This document shows positions 43,430 through 53,734 of a DNA stretch of 64,000 bases, in pieces. Below the pieces are notes generated by a model. The model worked only from the letters and a program-made list of their open reading frames with translations. It had not been told where the DNA came from and did no database searches. The number at the start of each line of letters is the position of its first letter. The stretch's first letter is position 1. The position numbers were made by a program, and so were the translations under genes. Source of the DNA: Tomitella fengzijianii (GTDB lineage: Bacteria > Actinomycetota > Actinomycetes > Mycobacteriales > Mycobacteriaceae); assembly GCF_007559025.1 (NCBI RefSeq), contig NZ_CP041765.1:3221501-3285500 (forward strand). Reading direction: 5' to 3'.

Positions 43430-44440
43430 TCATGATTCGGCTGAGTCCTGCGTCAGCGCCGCCCTCGCCGCCGGGACAAGCAGCCGCAGTGCCCGCGGCA
43501 CCGCGGTGATCGCCGCAGGAAGCGGCCCCAGATTGTCGCCGTCCGCGTATGCGTTGATGCCGGGTGAGGAGATCTCGATGCGGCGTGCGCGCGTGGTGAT
43601 GACCTCCGGTCGGCGCACGTGCGTCCCGCGGAACACGGTGGGGAACAGCCGCACCAACGTGCGCCGCGGAATGTAGCGGATGACGGTGAGGTCCAGGAGC
43701 CCGTCGGACGGGTCGGCGTCCGGGCAGATGAGCATGCCGCCGCCGTAGCTGCGGGTGTTGCCCACCGCGGCGAGCACCACATCCTCGTCGATGATCCGGC
43801 CGCCGTCCGGCTCCCGCCGCCCGGACTGCGCACCGTCGGCGCCCGATTCGCCCCCGGGGGCGTCGAGGACCAGGCGGAACGGGAGCGGCCGCAGGTTGAG
43901 GAACTCCGCGAGGATCGCCAGGTTGTAGCGCATGCGTCCGTGCGGCCAGGTCATGCGGTTGGTGCGGTCGCTGACGAGGGAATCGAATCCGGTGGCGAGC
44001 ACCGTGCCGAACCAGTACTCGCGGCCGTCCGCCACCCGGACGTGGCCCAGGTCGACGTCCATGGCGGTGCCCGCGATGATGACGTCGGCCGCGGCCTCCG
44101 GATCTCCGATGGGAATGCCGTACTCGCGCGCATGGTCGTTTCCCGTGCCTGCGGGGATGACCCCCAACGGCACACCGCTCTCCGCCACGGCCTGCAGCGC
44201 GATGCCGATCAGCCCGTCGCCGCCGGTGGCCACCAGCGCGGCGGGACGCTCCGCGACCGCCTTGCGCGCGAGCCGGAGCGCGTCGTCCGCGTCGTCGCCG
44301 ATCAGTTCGGTGATCGACGCGCCCGACTCGCGCAGGCGCCGCCCCGCACTCTCGGCGATGTCGCGCGCCCTGCCGTGTCCCGAGTACGGATTCGTGAGCA
44401 TCGCGTAATGCGGACGGGCTCCGCGGCCGGCGGCCGTCAT
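43430..44440 (-). CDS. Diacylglycerol/lipid kinase (DagK/YegS family)
   Basis: 336-residue lipid kinase. NPYSGHGRA begins the catalytic domain, ATGGDGLIG is the GGDG nucleotide-binding motif and VIPAGTGNDHAREYG is the substrate loop; a C-terminal beta-rich domain carries LDLTVIRYIPRRTLVRLFP and AYADGDNLGPLP. The mycobacterial homologue Rv2252 phosphorylates diacylglycerol and feeds phosphatidylinositol mannoside synthesis; the same role is likely. ATG 44440 overlaps the AGPS-like stop (ATGA), so both are made together. Confidence 0.9.
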   Translation of the reverse strand: MTAAGRGARPHYAMLTNPYSGHGRARDIAESAGRRLRESGASITELIGDDADDALRLARKAVAERPAALVATGGDGLIGIALQAVAESGVPLGVIPAGTGNDHAREYGIPIGDPEAAADVIIAGTAMDVDLGHVRVADGREYWFGTVLATGFDSLVSDRTNRMTWPHGRMRYNLAILAEFLNLRPLPFRLVLDAPGGESGADGAQSGRREPDGGRIIDEDVVLAAVGNTRSYGGGMLICPDADPSDGLLDLTVIRYIPRRTLVRLFPTVFRGTHVRRPEVITTRARRIEISSPGINAYADGDNLGPLPAAITAVPRALRLLVPAARAALTQDSAES

Positions 44441-46086
44441 GGGATCAGCTTTCCGGGGTTGAGGACGCCGGCCGGGTCCAGCGTGCGCTTGACCGCGCGC
44501 AGCACCTCCACCCCCAGCCCGCCGATCTCGCGGGTCATCCAATCGCGGTGGTCGGCGCCGACGGCGTGGTGGTGGGTGATGGTTCCCCCGTGCTCGACGA
44601 TCGCGTCGCCCGCCGCCCGCTTGGCCGCATCCCACTGCGCGGCCGCGTCGCCGCGCTGACCGGCCACCACCGTGAAGTACAACGACGCGCCCGTGGGATA
44701 GACGTGCGAAATGTGGCACATGACCAGCGCCGGCGTGCCCGACTCTTGGAGTGCGCCGGTCAGCGCCGCCGTCACCGCACCTTTGAGCGCATGCAGGTTG
44801 GACCACGTCGTGGCGGTCTCGAGGGTCTCGCACAGGGCGCCCGCGTCCAGCAGGGCGTCCCTCAGGTACGGCGCGGAGAACCGGCCCGCGTCCCAATCGC
44901 GCGCAGGCTGATCCCCCAGCGACCGCCCGCCGTGGGATTCGAAGAGCGCGCGGGTTTCGGCGTGCCGCGACTCCGCGTGCGCCGCCGTGCCCTCGAACGT
45001 CGTGACGGCGAGGCAGCCGCCGGTGATCTGCCGGGCACCGATGTGTTCGGTGGTGGCCAGGTTGATCCCGGTCTCGGCCTCGTCGGACAATCGCATGACC
45101 GTGGGTCCGGCCCCCTGCTGCTCCACCGCGCGCATCGCCTCCGCGCCGGCCACGAAGTCCTCGAAGGCCCATGCCTCGTACCGCACCGCCTCCGGCACCC
45201 GGTGGACGCGCAGGCGCACCCGGGTGACGACCCCGAGGGTGCCCTCGGACCCGGCCGCGAGCTGGCGCAGGTCCGGTCCCGCCGCGCTGGCCGGCGCCGG
45301 CCCGCCCGCCTCGAGCACCCCCACCGGGGTGACCATGGTGAGCCCGCTGATCATGTCGTCGAATCGGCCGTAGCCGGCGGACGCCTGACCCGAGGACCTG
45401 GTGACCGCGAAACCGCCGATGGTCGCGAACTGGAAGCTCTGCGGGAAATGCCCCAGCGAGAAGCCGCGCTCCCCCAGCAGCCGTTCCGCCTCCGGCCCCG
45501 TGACGCCGGCGCCCAGGACCGCCTCGCCCGAGACCTCGTCGAGCTCCTCCAGCCGGTCGAACCGGCGCAGGTCCAGCGACACCACCGCGGCATGTTTCCC
45601 ACGTGCCGGATCCAGCCCGCCGACGACGCTGGTGCCGCCGCCGAACGGCACGACGGCTATCGACCGCTCCGAACAGTGCGCGAGGATGCGCGAGACCTCG
45701 TCGTCGGTGGCGGGCGCCAGGACCGCGTCCGGCGCGTCCTGCCTGCCGGCGCGGGTGCGACGCAGCAGGTCCGGGGTGGACTTGCCGCCCGCGCGGGCGA
45801 GCCGGTCCCCGTCGGAGTCGCCGACGTGCTCGGCGCCGACGATCTGCGCGAGCGCGTCACGGTCCGCCGCGGGGAGCGCCGACGGCGCGAGCACCACCTG
45901 CGTGGGGGCCGGCCGCGCAGCGTCGGTTCCCGCAACGCCCAACGCCTGCTCGAGCAGCGACCGGATGCCCTCCGACAGGGACTTGGCAGCGGACGGATCC
46001 CCCCAGGCGTCCCACTTCATCGGGGGAAGCGGCAGCGTGTGCGCCGGAAACAGGGCCTGGGCGCCGTCGGTGCTGGATTCGGCCAT
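44437..46086 (-). CDS. FAD-binding oxidoreductase, alkyldihydroxyacetonephosphate synthase-like
   Basis: 549-residue flavoprotein of the AGPS/VAO family. The PP-loop FAD site is SIAVVPFGGGTSVVGGLDP. LAAGSEGTLGVVTRVRLRVHRVPEA is the second conserved FAD-domain stretch, and the C-terminal DHRDWMTREIGGLGVEVLRAVKRTLDPAGVLNPGKLIP is the family tail. IGGFAVTRSSGQASAGYGRFDDMI matches the AGPS-type region. In mycobacteria Rv2251 lies in the same order beside the lipid kinase. A role in ether-lipid or glycerolipid metabolism is inferred. It is divergent from the TetR gene over 84 bases. Confidence 0.87.
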   Translation of the reverse strand: MAESSTDGAQALFPAHTLPLPPMKWDAWGDPSAAKSLSEGIRSLLEQALGVAGTDAARPAPTQVVLAPSALPAADRDALAQIVGAEHVGDSDGDRLARAGGKSTPDLLRRTRAGRQDAPDAVLAPATDDEVSRILAHCSERSIAVVPFGGGTSVVGGLDPARGKHAAVVSLDLRRFDRLEELDEVSGEAVLGAGVTGPEAERLLGERGFSLGHFPQSFQFATIGGFAVTRSSGQASAGYGRFDDMISGLTMVTPVGVLEAGGPAPASAAGPDLRQLAAGSEGTLGVVTRVRLRVHRVPEAVRYEAWAFEDFVAGAEAMRAVEQQGAGPTVMRLSDEAETGINLATTEHIGARQITGGCLAVTTFEGTAAHAESRHAETRALFESHGGRSLGDQPARDWDAGRFSAPYLRDALLDAGALCETLETATTWSNLHALKGAVTAALTGALQESGTPALVMCHISHVYPTGASLYFTVVAGQRGDAAAQWDAAKRAAGDAIVEHGGTITHHHAVGADHRDWMTREIGGLGVEVLRAVKRTLDPAGVLNPGKLIP

Positions 46087-46154
46087 CGTCGTATCCCTCG
46101 CGATCTGGTGGACGGGTGGTACGCAGCCGGGCGAATGCCGCTTCCGGCCGCATG

Positions 46155-46189
46155 CGTTACAGTATTACACATGTTGTCATTCCGTAACG
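46155..46189. promoter_or_regulatory. Imperfect 35-bp palindrome, likely TetR operator
   Basis: CGTTAC at 46155-46160 is mirrored by GTAACG at 46184-46189 around a centre at 46172, with 12 of 17 positions pairing. It covers the TetR ATG and the AT-rich stretch just upstream (AGTATTACACATG). Site size, symmetry and place in a divergent promoter fit autoregulation by the adjacent TetR protein and control of the flavoprotein-kinase unit. Confidence 0.55.
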
Positions 46190-46854
46190 GCGCTTCCGTG
46201 GTCGCGCCCGGGCCGGGGACCGAGGCCGACGCCGCATGCGTGCTCGAGCCGGCGCTGGAACCGGCGCCGGCGCCGCCACCCGGTCCTGCCACCGGCGCGC
46301 ACACGGTGGACGACGCCATCCTCGACAGCGCCGCACGCACAGTGGTGGACCTGGGCGTGGGCCGCCTCACCGTCGCCGAGGTGGCGCGGCGCGCGGGCGT
46401 CAGCCGTCCCACCGTGTACCGCCGTTGGTCGGGCATGGAGGAGGTCCTGGCGGCGCTGCTCACCCGCGAGATCCTGCACATCGCCGACGACCTGCCGCAC
46501 GTCGCCCGCGACCGGGCCGACCTGGTCCACCACGTCGTGGACATCACCTGGCAGATCGGCGGCCACGCAGTGCTGCACACCGTGCTGCACCAGAGTCCCG
46601 ACGTCTTCCGCACCTACGTGCTGACCCGCCTCGGCGCCAGCCAGCGCGCGCTGATCGACGTGCTCACCGCACACATCGCGCACCTGCAGCGGCTCGGCGA
46701 AGTGCGCCGCGGCGACCCTGAACAGCTCGCGACCATGGTGCTGCTCATGGCGCAGTCGGCGATGCAGTCCGCCGGCATCGTCGCGCCCATCCTCGATCCG
46801 CAAGCCCTGTCCGGCGAACTCGCCCACGCACTGAACGGATACCTCGCCCCATGA
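46171..46854 (+). CDS. TetR family transcriptional regulator
   Basis: 227-residue regulator. After a proline-rich lead of about 45 residues, the TetR DNA-binding domain reads DAILDSAARTVVDLGVGRLTVAEVARRAGVSRPTVYRRWSGMEEVLAALL (about 48-97). The C-terminal ligand/dimer domain is alpha-helical with many histidines. ATG 46171 lies inside an imperfect palindrome, with -10-like AT-rich bases only a few positions upstream, so the mRNA may be leaderless; a downstream GTG near 46198 is an alternative. The stop overlaps glpD (ATGA). It probably controls glpD and the divergent flavoprotein, as in the Rv2249c-Rv2252 arrangement. Confidence 0.87.
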   Translation: MLSFRNGASVVAPGPGTEADAACVLEPALEPAPAPPPGPATGAHTVDDAILDSAARTVVDLGVGRLTVAEVARRAGVSRPTVYRRWSGMEEVLAALLTREILHIADDLPHVARDRADLVHHVVDITWQIGGHAVLHTVLHQSPDVFRTYVLTRLGASQRALIDVLTAHIAHLQRLGEVRRGDPEQLATMVLLMAQSAMQSAGIVAPILDPQALSGELAHALNGYLAP

Positions 46855-48398
46855 GCACCGCGCACCCCGCATCCGCGCTCAATGCAGCACGCCGCGCTGC
46901 GGATCTGCAGTCTCTCGCAGACGGCGGCGTCGTCGACCTGCTCGTGATCGGAGGCGGGATCACGGGGACCGGTGTCGCGCTCGACGCCGCGGCACGCGGG
47001 CTCGAGGTGGCCCTGGTCGAGGCGCACGACCTCGCCTTCGGCACCAGCCGCTGGAGCTCCAAGCTGGTGCACGGGGGACTGCGGTACCTCGCCTCCGGCA
47101 ACGTGGGCATCGCGCGGCGCAGCGCCGTGGAGCGCGGGATCCTCATGACCCGCACCGCGCCGCACCTCACACGCACCCTGCCGCAACTGGTGCCGTTGCT
47201 GCCGTCCATGGGAGCGGCCCAGCGCTACCTGGCACGCGCGGGATTCCTCGCCGGCGATGCCCTGCGCGTCGTCTCGCGCACCCCGGCTTCGGTGCTGCCG
47301 CGGTCCCGCAAGGTGGACGCGCGCACCGCAGTGACCTTGTCGCCCACTGTCGCACGCACAGGCCTCGCCGGCGGTTACGTGAACCACGACGGGCAGCTGG
47401 TGGACGACGCGCGCCTCGTCGTCGCCGTCGCACGCACCGCCGCCGAGAACGGCGCGCGCATCCTCACCCGGGTGCGCGCGTCGGATGTCACCGGCTCGGG
47501 CGCGACCCTCACCGACGCACTGACCGGCGAATCGTTCGGCATCCGTGCCCGCGCCGTCGTCAACGCCACCGGGGTGTGGGCCGGCGAGGTGGACCCGTCG
47601 ATCAGCCTGCGCCCCAGCAGGGGCACGCACCTCGTTTTCGATGCCGCGACGTTCGGCAACCCCACCGCCTCGCTCACCGTGCCGATCCCCGGTGAGACCA
47701 ACCGGTTCGTCTTCGTGCTGCCCCAGCAGCTGGGCCGGGTGTACCTGGGGCTCACCGACGAGGACGCGCCCGGCCCCGTCCCCGACGAGCCGCAGCCGTC
47801 GCAGCAGGAAGTCGATTTCCTGCTGTCCACCGTCAACACCGCACTCGACGCGCCCCTCACCCGCGACGACGTCCTCGGGGCGTACGCCGGACTGCGGCCG
47901 CTGATCGACTCCGGAGAGGGACGCACCTCGGACCTCTCGCGCGAGCACGCGGTGCTCGAATCCCCCGAGGGCGTACTCAGCGTGGTGGGCGGCAAGCTCA
48001 CCGAATACCGGTACATGGCGGAAGACGCCGTCGACCGCGTGATCGCGCAGCGCGACGTGGACGGCGGGCCCTGCCGCACCCGCGACCTCGCGCTGGTCGG
48101 CGCGCCGATGCACCCGGCCACCGGGACGACGTCTCCGGATCCGTCAGCGCCCCGGCCGCCGCGGTCGCTTCAGGAGCGGTTCGGCGACGAGGCACCCGAG
48201 GTGCTCGAGAGCGCCACGTGCACCGACCCGGCCGGCGCCATCGCGGAGGGCATCGACGTCACCCGCGCCGAGGTGGAGTTCGCGCTCACCCACGAGGGCG
48301 CCCTCGACGCCGCCGACGTGCTGGACCGGCGCACCCGCATCGGGCTCGTCGCGGCCGACCGGGCGCGGGCGCTCACGGCGGTGCAGGGCTTCTTCTGA
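46851..48398 (+). CDS. glpD: Glycerol-3-phosphate dehydrogenase, FAD-dependent
   Basis: 515-residue membrane-associated dehydrogenase oxidising glycerol 3-phosphate to dihydroxyacetone phosphate. VVDLLVIGGGITGTGVALDAAARGLEVALVEAHD (about residues 22-55) is the FAD Rossmann motif, and GTSRWSSKLVHGGLRYLASGN is the GlpD signature. The C-terminal DAO domain (about 380-515) ends TRIGLVAADRARALTAV. It overlaps the TetR gene by 4 bases. Its product is the precursor class used by the divergent AGPS-like enzyme, tying the block to glycerolipid metabolism. Confidence 0.94.
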   Translation: MSTAHPASALNAARRAADLQSLADGGVVDLLVIGGGITGTGVALDAAARGLEVALVEAHDLAFGTSRWSSKLVHGGLRYLASGNVGIARRSAVERGILMTRTAPHLTRTLPQLVPLLPSMGAAQRYLARAGFLAGDALRVVSRTPASVLPRSRKVDARTAVTLSPTVARTGLAGGYVNHDGQLVDDARLVVAVARTAAENGARILTRVRASDVTGSGATLTDALTGESFGIRARAVVNATGVWAGEVDPSISLRPSRGTHLVFDAATFGNPTASLTVPIPGETNRFVFVLPQQLGRVYLGLTDEDAPGPVPDEPQPSQQEVDFLLSTVNTALDAPLTRDDVLGAYAGLRPLIDSGEGRTSDLSREHAVLESPEGVLSVVGGKLTEYRYMAEDAVDRVIAQRDVDGGPCRTRDLALVGAPMHPATGTTSPDPSAPRPPRSLQERFGDEAPEVLESATCTDPAGAIAEGIDVTRAEVEFALTHEGALDAADVLDRRTRIGLVAADRARALTAVQGFF

Positions 48399-48584
48399 CG
48401 CGCGCCCCGTCCGCCGCCGGCCCAGCCGCGCACCTCCTGCACAAGCCGAGCACGCGTTCCCGGGCCCGCGCGCGGAAACAGTGCTCGGACTGCGGGGGGC
48501 ACCGGCAAACGCGGACCGCCCGGGCATACACCGCGGAAGGATCGCCCAGGCCGCCGGCCGCGCTCCTCCGCTAACCTCACTGTC

Positions 48585-49379
48585 ATGCGCTTCGCCACCT
48601 GGAACGTCAACTCCGCCCGCGCCCGCGTCGACCGCATCACCGCGTTCCTCGAGCGCCAGGACATCGACGTCCTCGCCATGCAGGAAACCAAGTGCAAGGA
48701 CGCCCAGTTCCCGGCGGAGCGGTTCACCGAACTCGGGTACGAGGTGGCGCACTTCGGCCTGAGCCAGTGGAACGGCGTGGCGGTGGTCTCGCGAGTAGGA
48801 CTGACCGACGTGGAGACGCAGTTCCCCGGCCAGCCCGGCTTCCACAAGGACCCGGAACAGGATCAGGCCGTCGAGGCGCGCGCTTTGGGCGCCACCTGCG
48901 ACGGCGTCCGGGTGTGGAGCCTGTACGTGCCCAACGGACGCGAACTCGACGATCCGCACTACACCTACAAGCTCGACTGGCTGGCCACGCTGCGCGATCA
49001 GGCGGCGGGGTGGCTCGCGCAGGACGGATCAGCTCAGGTCATGCTGGCCGGCGACTGGAACGTGGCGCCCACCGACGACGACGTGTGGGACCCGAAGTTC
49101 TTCGAGGGCAAGACGCACACCTCGCAGCCCGAACGCGACGCCTTCAACGCCTTCGCCGACGCCGGATACGTCGAGGTCACCCGCGCGCACACCCCCGACC
49201 AGTACACCTATTGGGATTACACGCAGCTGCGGTTCCCCAAGAAGGAGGGCATGCGGATCGACTTCGCCGTGTGTTCCCCCGCGCTGGCCGCCCGCGTGAC
49301 CGGCGCGAGCATCGACCGCGAGGAACGCAAGGGCAAGGGCGCCAGCGACCACGCGCCGGTCATCGTCGAGCTGGGATGA
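48585..49379 (+). CDS. xthA: Exodeoxyribonuclease III
   Basis: 264-residue DNA-repair nuclease/AP endonuclease of the EEP family. MRFATWNVNSARARVDRI (Asn metal site), LAMQETKCKD (catalytic Glu), LYVPNGRELDD, LAGDWNVAP and GKGASDHAPVIVEL (catalytic Asp-His) are all present. The last 40 bases of the gene are duplicated perfectly at 50024-50063, as part of an 84-bp direct repeat flanking the toxin-antitoxin cassette, while the resident gene remains intact. The convergent antitoxin gene overlaps its 3' end by 20 bases. Confidence 0.95.
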   Translation: MRFATWNVNSARARVDRITAFLERQDIDVLAMQETKCKDAQFPAERFTELGYEVAHFGLSQWNGVAVVSRVGLTDVETQFPGQPGFHKDPEQDQAVEARALGATCDGVRVWSLYVPNGRELDDPHYTYKLDWLATLRDQAAGWLAQDGSAQVMLAGDWNVAPTDDDVWDPKFFEGKTHTSQPERDAFNAFADAGYVEVTRAHTPDQYTYWDYTQLRFPKKEGMRIDFAVCSPALAARVTGASIDREERKGKGASDHAPVIVELG

Positions 49380-49423
49380 CGGCACCGGCATCGCCGCCGT
49401 GGCGCACCAGATAGTCGGCAACC
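49340..49423. repeat. 84-bp direct repeat, copy 1 (spans the xthA stop)
   Basis: Perfect 84-base match to 50024-50107. This copy contains the last 40 bases of xthA, its stop, and the C-terminal coding end of the antitoxin on the other strand. The two copies start 684 bases apart and enclose the toxin-antitoxin genes like attachment sites of an integrated element. Confidence 0.95.
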
Positions 49424-49665
49424 GCGGCCCGCACCACCTCGCTTGGGGTGATACACCGATCCTCCGCGAACGCCGCGAGACGCCGATCAAGCTCGGCGGG
49501 CAACCGGACCGACCGCGCGGGGCTGTTTCGCCCCCGCATCCGCTCGCCCGGGGGACGGCCGCGCGCGAGTTCGACATGGAACTCGATCTCGCCTCCCACC
49601 TGGTAGTCGCCCCTTTCGACCGCAGCGGACATCGCTTCGAAGTCCGCCGGCTTCCGCTCTGCCAT
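49360..49665 (-). CDS. Ribbon-helix-helix antitoxin
   Basis: 101-residue antitoxin. An N-terminal toxin-binding segment (MAERKPADFEAMSAAVERGDYQVGGEIEF...GRPPGERMRG) is followed by a ribbon-helix-helix domain SPARSVRLPAELDRRLAAFAEDRCITPSEVVRAAVADYLV (about 48-85). Here the antitoxin follows the toxin: its ATG overlaps the toxin stop in TGATG. The last about 20 codons, starting at YLVRHGG, fall in the 84-bp repeat and overlap the xthA end. It should neutralise the toxin and repress the operon through the AATTGT/ACAATT palindrome upstream. Confidence 0.8.
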   Translation of the reverse strand: MAERKPADFEAMSAAVERGDYQVGGEIEFHVELARGRPPGERMRGRNSPARSVRLPAELDRRLAAFAEDRCITPSEVVRAAVADYLVRHGGDAGAVIPARR

Positions 49666-50000
49666 CACTCGCCACCTTCCCGACCCGCAGAGGACCGAGG
49701 ACCCCGCTGCCGTCCGACCTTGAGTCGCAGGTCCAATGCGCCTTCCGTCATTGCGAACACCTCCCTGGCGACCCGATGGGTCAACATCATCGCGTGAAAC
49801 ACGTGCCACGCTCCCATCCGATACTCTGCCGCCACTTCAACCCACTCGTCATGCCCGATACGCGCGATGAACATGTACGTATCCGCGTCTTCAAACGCTG
49901 TGACGATGGAATACCGCACCACAGGATGCCGCAGTGCCGCCAGAACCTCCTCCCGCTCCGCCCCATGTTTCCCGGCTGACGGATATATCGTGACCCCCAC
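49665..50000 (-). CDS. Toxin of an RHH-linked toxin-antitoxin pair (unnamed small family)
   Basis: 111-residue protein. VTIYPSAGKHGAEREEVLAALRHPVVRY and the later EWVEVAAEYRMGAWHVFHAMMLTHRVAREV follow the pattern of a widespread actinobacterial toxin family whose genes precede RHH antitoxins (start HGV-x-x-E-DxxxAL-x-P, end VxHAxxL). The GTG at 50000 is chosen because upstream in-frame sequence belongs to the palindrome and the 84-bp repeat. The gene is clearly lower in GC than its surroundings (ATATATCGTG, AATTGTACG). The biochemical activity is not known to me. Confidence 0.7.
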   Translation of the reverse strand: MGVTIYPSAGKHGAEREEVLAALRHPVVRYSIVTAFEDADTYMFIARIGHDEWVEVAAEYRMGAWHVFHAMMLTHRVAREVFAMTEGALDLRLKVGRQRGPRSSAGREGGE

Positions 50001-50005
50001 CCAGT

Positions 50006-50020
50006 AATTGTACGACAATT
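50006..50020. promoter_or_regulatory. Perfect palindrome upstream of the toxin-antitoxin operon
   Basis: AATTGT-ACG-ACAATT, 6-bp arms with a 3-base spacer, ends 5 bases before the toxin GTG. RHH antitoxins bind such short palindromes, so this is the likely autoregulatory operator. It is markedly AT-rich in this genome. Confidence 0.65.
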
Positions 50021-50023
50021 CTT

Positions 50024-50107
50024 CGCCAGCGACCACGCGCCGGTCATCGTCGAGCTGGGATGACGGCACCGGCATCGCCGCCGTGGCGCACCAGATAGTC
50101 GGCAACC
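50024..50107. repeat. 84-bp direct repeat, copy 2
   Basis: Perfect duplicate of 49340-49423. It carries a non-functional copy of the last 40 bases of xthA including the stop codon, placed directly upstream of the toxin operator. Outside the 84 bases, the flanks differ at once on both sides. Confidence 0.95.
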
Positions 50108-50196
50108 CCGCCCCGCCCTCAACCTCCGCGATCTTTCCCGGCGCGGCCTTTCCCCGACGGGGCGGCGTGCGCTACGTTGGGCCGCAGACAACTGCA

Positions 50197-52883
<2,687 letters not shown>

Positions 52884-53280
52884 CGGGGATGAGTAGCGGG
52901 GATTCGCACCGACCGGACTATACAATCATTTGAATTGACGCTACGATGGACAGTCCCACCACAGCCAGCCGGGTGCACCGGCGCGGGGACGCGAACCAAC
53001 GCCCACGGACCATGAATCGGACGCGGACGCGGCCGCCGGACATGTCGGGATCGGCCAATGCGGCATCGTCCGGCCCCGCCCCCGCAGCGCGCGCACCAGC
53101 GACGGCCGGTATCGCCGACCGTCCGTGAACGACGCGGTGATCATTGACCGCGTCATACATCTTCTTCCGGCCCTGTCCCGGTCCTCGGCCCCGTTTCCAC
53201 ATCACACGCTCCCGCGTCGCGCCCCGCACGCGGCGCCGGAGCCTCCCCAGGCGGACTTCTCCGCCGGAATGGAACCGATC
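52884..53280. other. Intergenic stretch without a convincing gene
   Basis: About 400 bases between thiD and the secreted-protein gene. Open frames on both strands give arginine- and proline-rich translations without recognisable domains. A locally AT-rich patch (ACTATACAATCATTTGAATT at about 52917-52936) is a plausible promoter for the downstream gene; nothing else stands out. Confidence 0.5.
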
Positions 53281-53730
53281 ATGACTCGCACGAACTCCCG
53301 GGGGCGCCGAGGCGTCCGAACCGCCGTCGCGCTCGCGGCCGCCGGCGCCGGCGCGGCCGGCGTCCTGGGACTCACCGCCACCGCCGCATCCGCGTCGCCG
53401 TTGAACGGCCTGACCGTCGAACCCGGGCTCAGCATCGGCATGGGGACTCAGTACGGCACGAGCTGCTCATACAAGACCACCGTCCGGACCGGCAGCACCG
53501 CGACCGTGAACTTCGATTACCGCAAGACGGATCAGCTGAACTGGACGCCCTTCGACGTGCAGTCGACCACCGGCCCCGGAACGGCGGTGACGCACTGGAC
53601 ACCGGCATTTGGGCCGGGGACCTATGAGGTCCGCGCAACCTCGGGGAACACCACGGAGGTTTTCACCACCGACGTGGGCATCGGCATAAACCTCGGCAGC
53701 GCCTGCGTGGTGCTCGGGCCGTTCCAGTGA
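53281..53730 (+). CDS. Small secreted protein of unknown function
   Basis: 149-residue exported protein. The signal peptide is TRTNSRGRRGVRTAVALAAAGAGAAGVLGLTATAASA (cleavage near residue 38), followed by a small beta-rich domain of about 110 residues with two cysteines (GTSCSYKT and SACVVLG), likely a disulfide-closed Ig-like fold. TVNFDYRKTDQLNWTPFD and GTYEVRATSGN look like beta strands. It is similar in plan to, but lacks the GSLGSL ends of, the two secreted proteins at 2.3 and 7.6 kb. ATG 53281 follows GGAATGGAA; an in-frame ATG at 53269 is possible. Confidence 0.72.
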   Translation: MTRTNSRGRRGVRTAVALAAAGAGAAGVLGLTATAASASPLNGLTVEPGLSIGMGTQYGTSCSYKTTVRTGSTATVNFDYRKTDQLNWTPFDVQSTTGPGTAVTHWTPAFGPGTYEVRATSGNTTEVFTTDVGIGINLGSACVVLGPFQ

Positions 53731-53734
53731 TCCG

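Noticed and set aside
49340..50107. Two-copy repeat considered as a minimal CRISPR
   Set aside because: Repeat units are 84 bp and the spacer-like region is a 600-bp coding cassette.
52918..53229. 103-codon minus-strand frame between thiD and the secreted-protein gene
   Set aside because: Composition unlike a protein and no ribosome site; the end that looks hydrophobic is very short.
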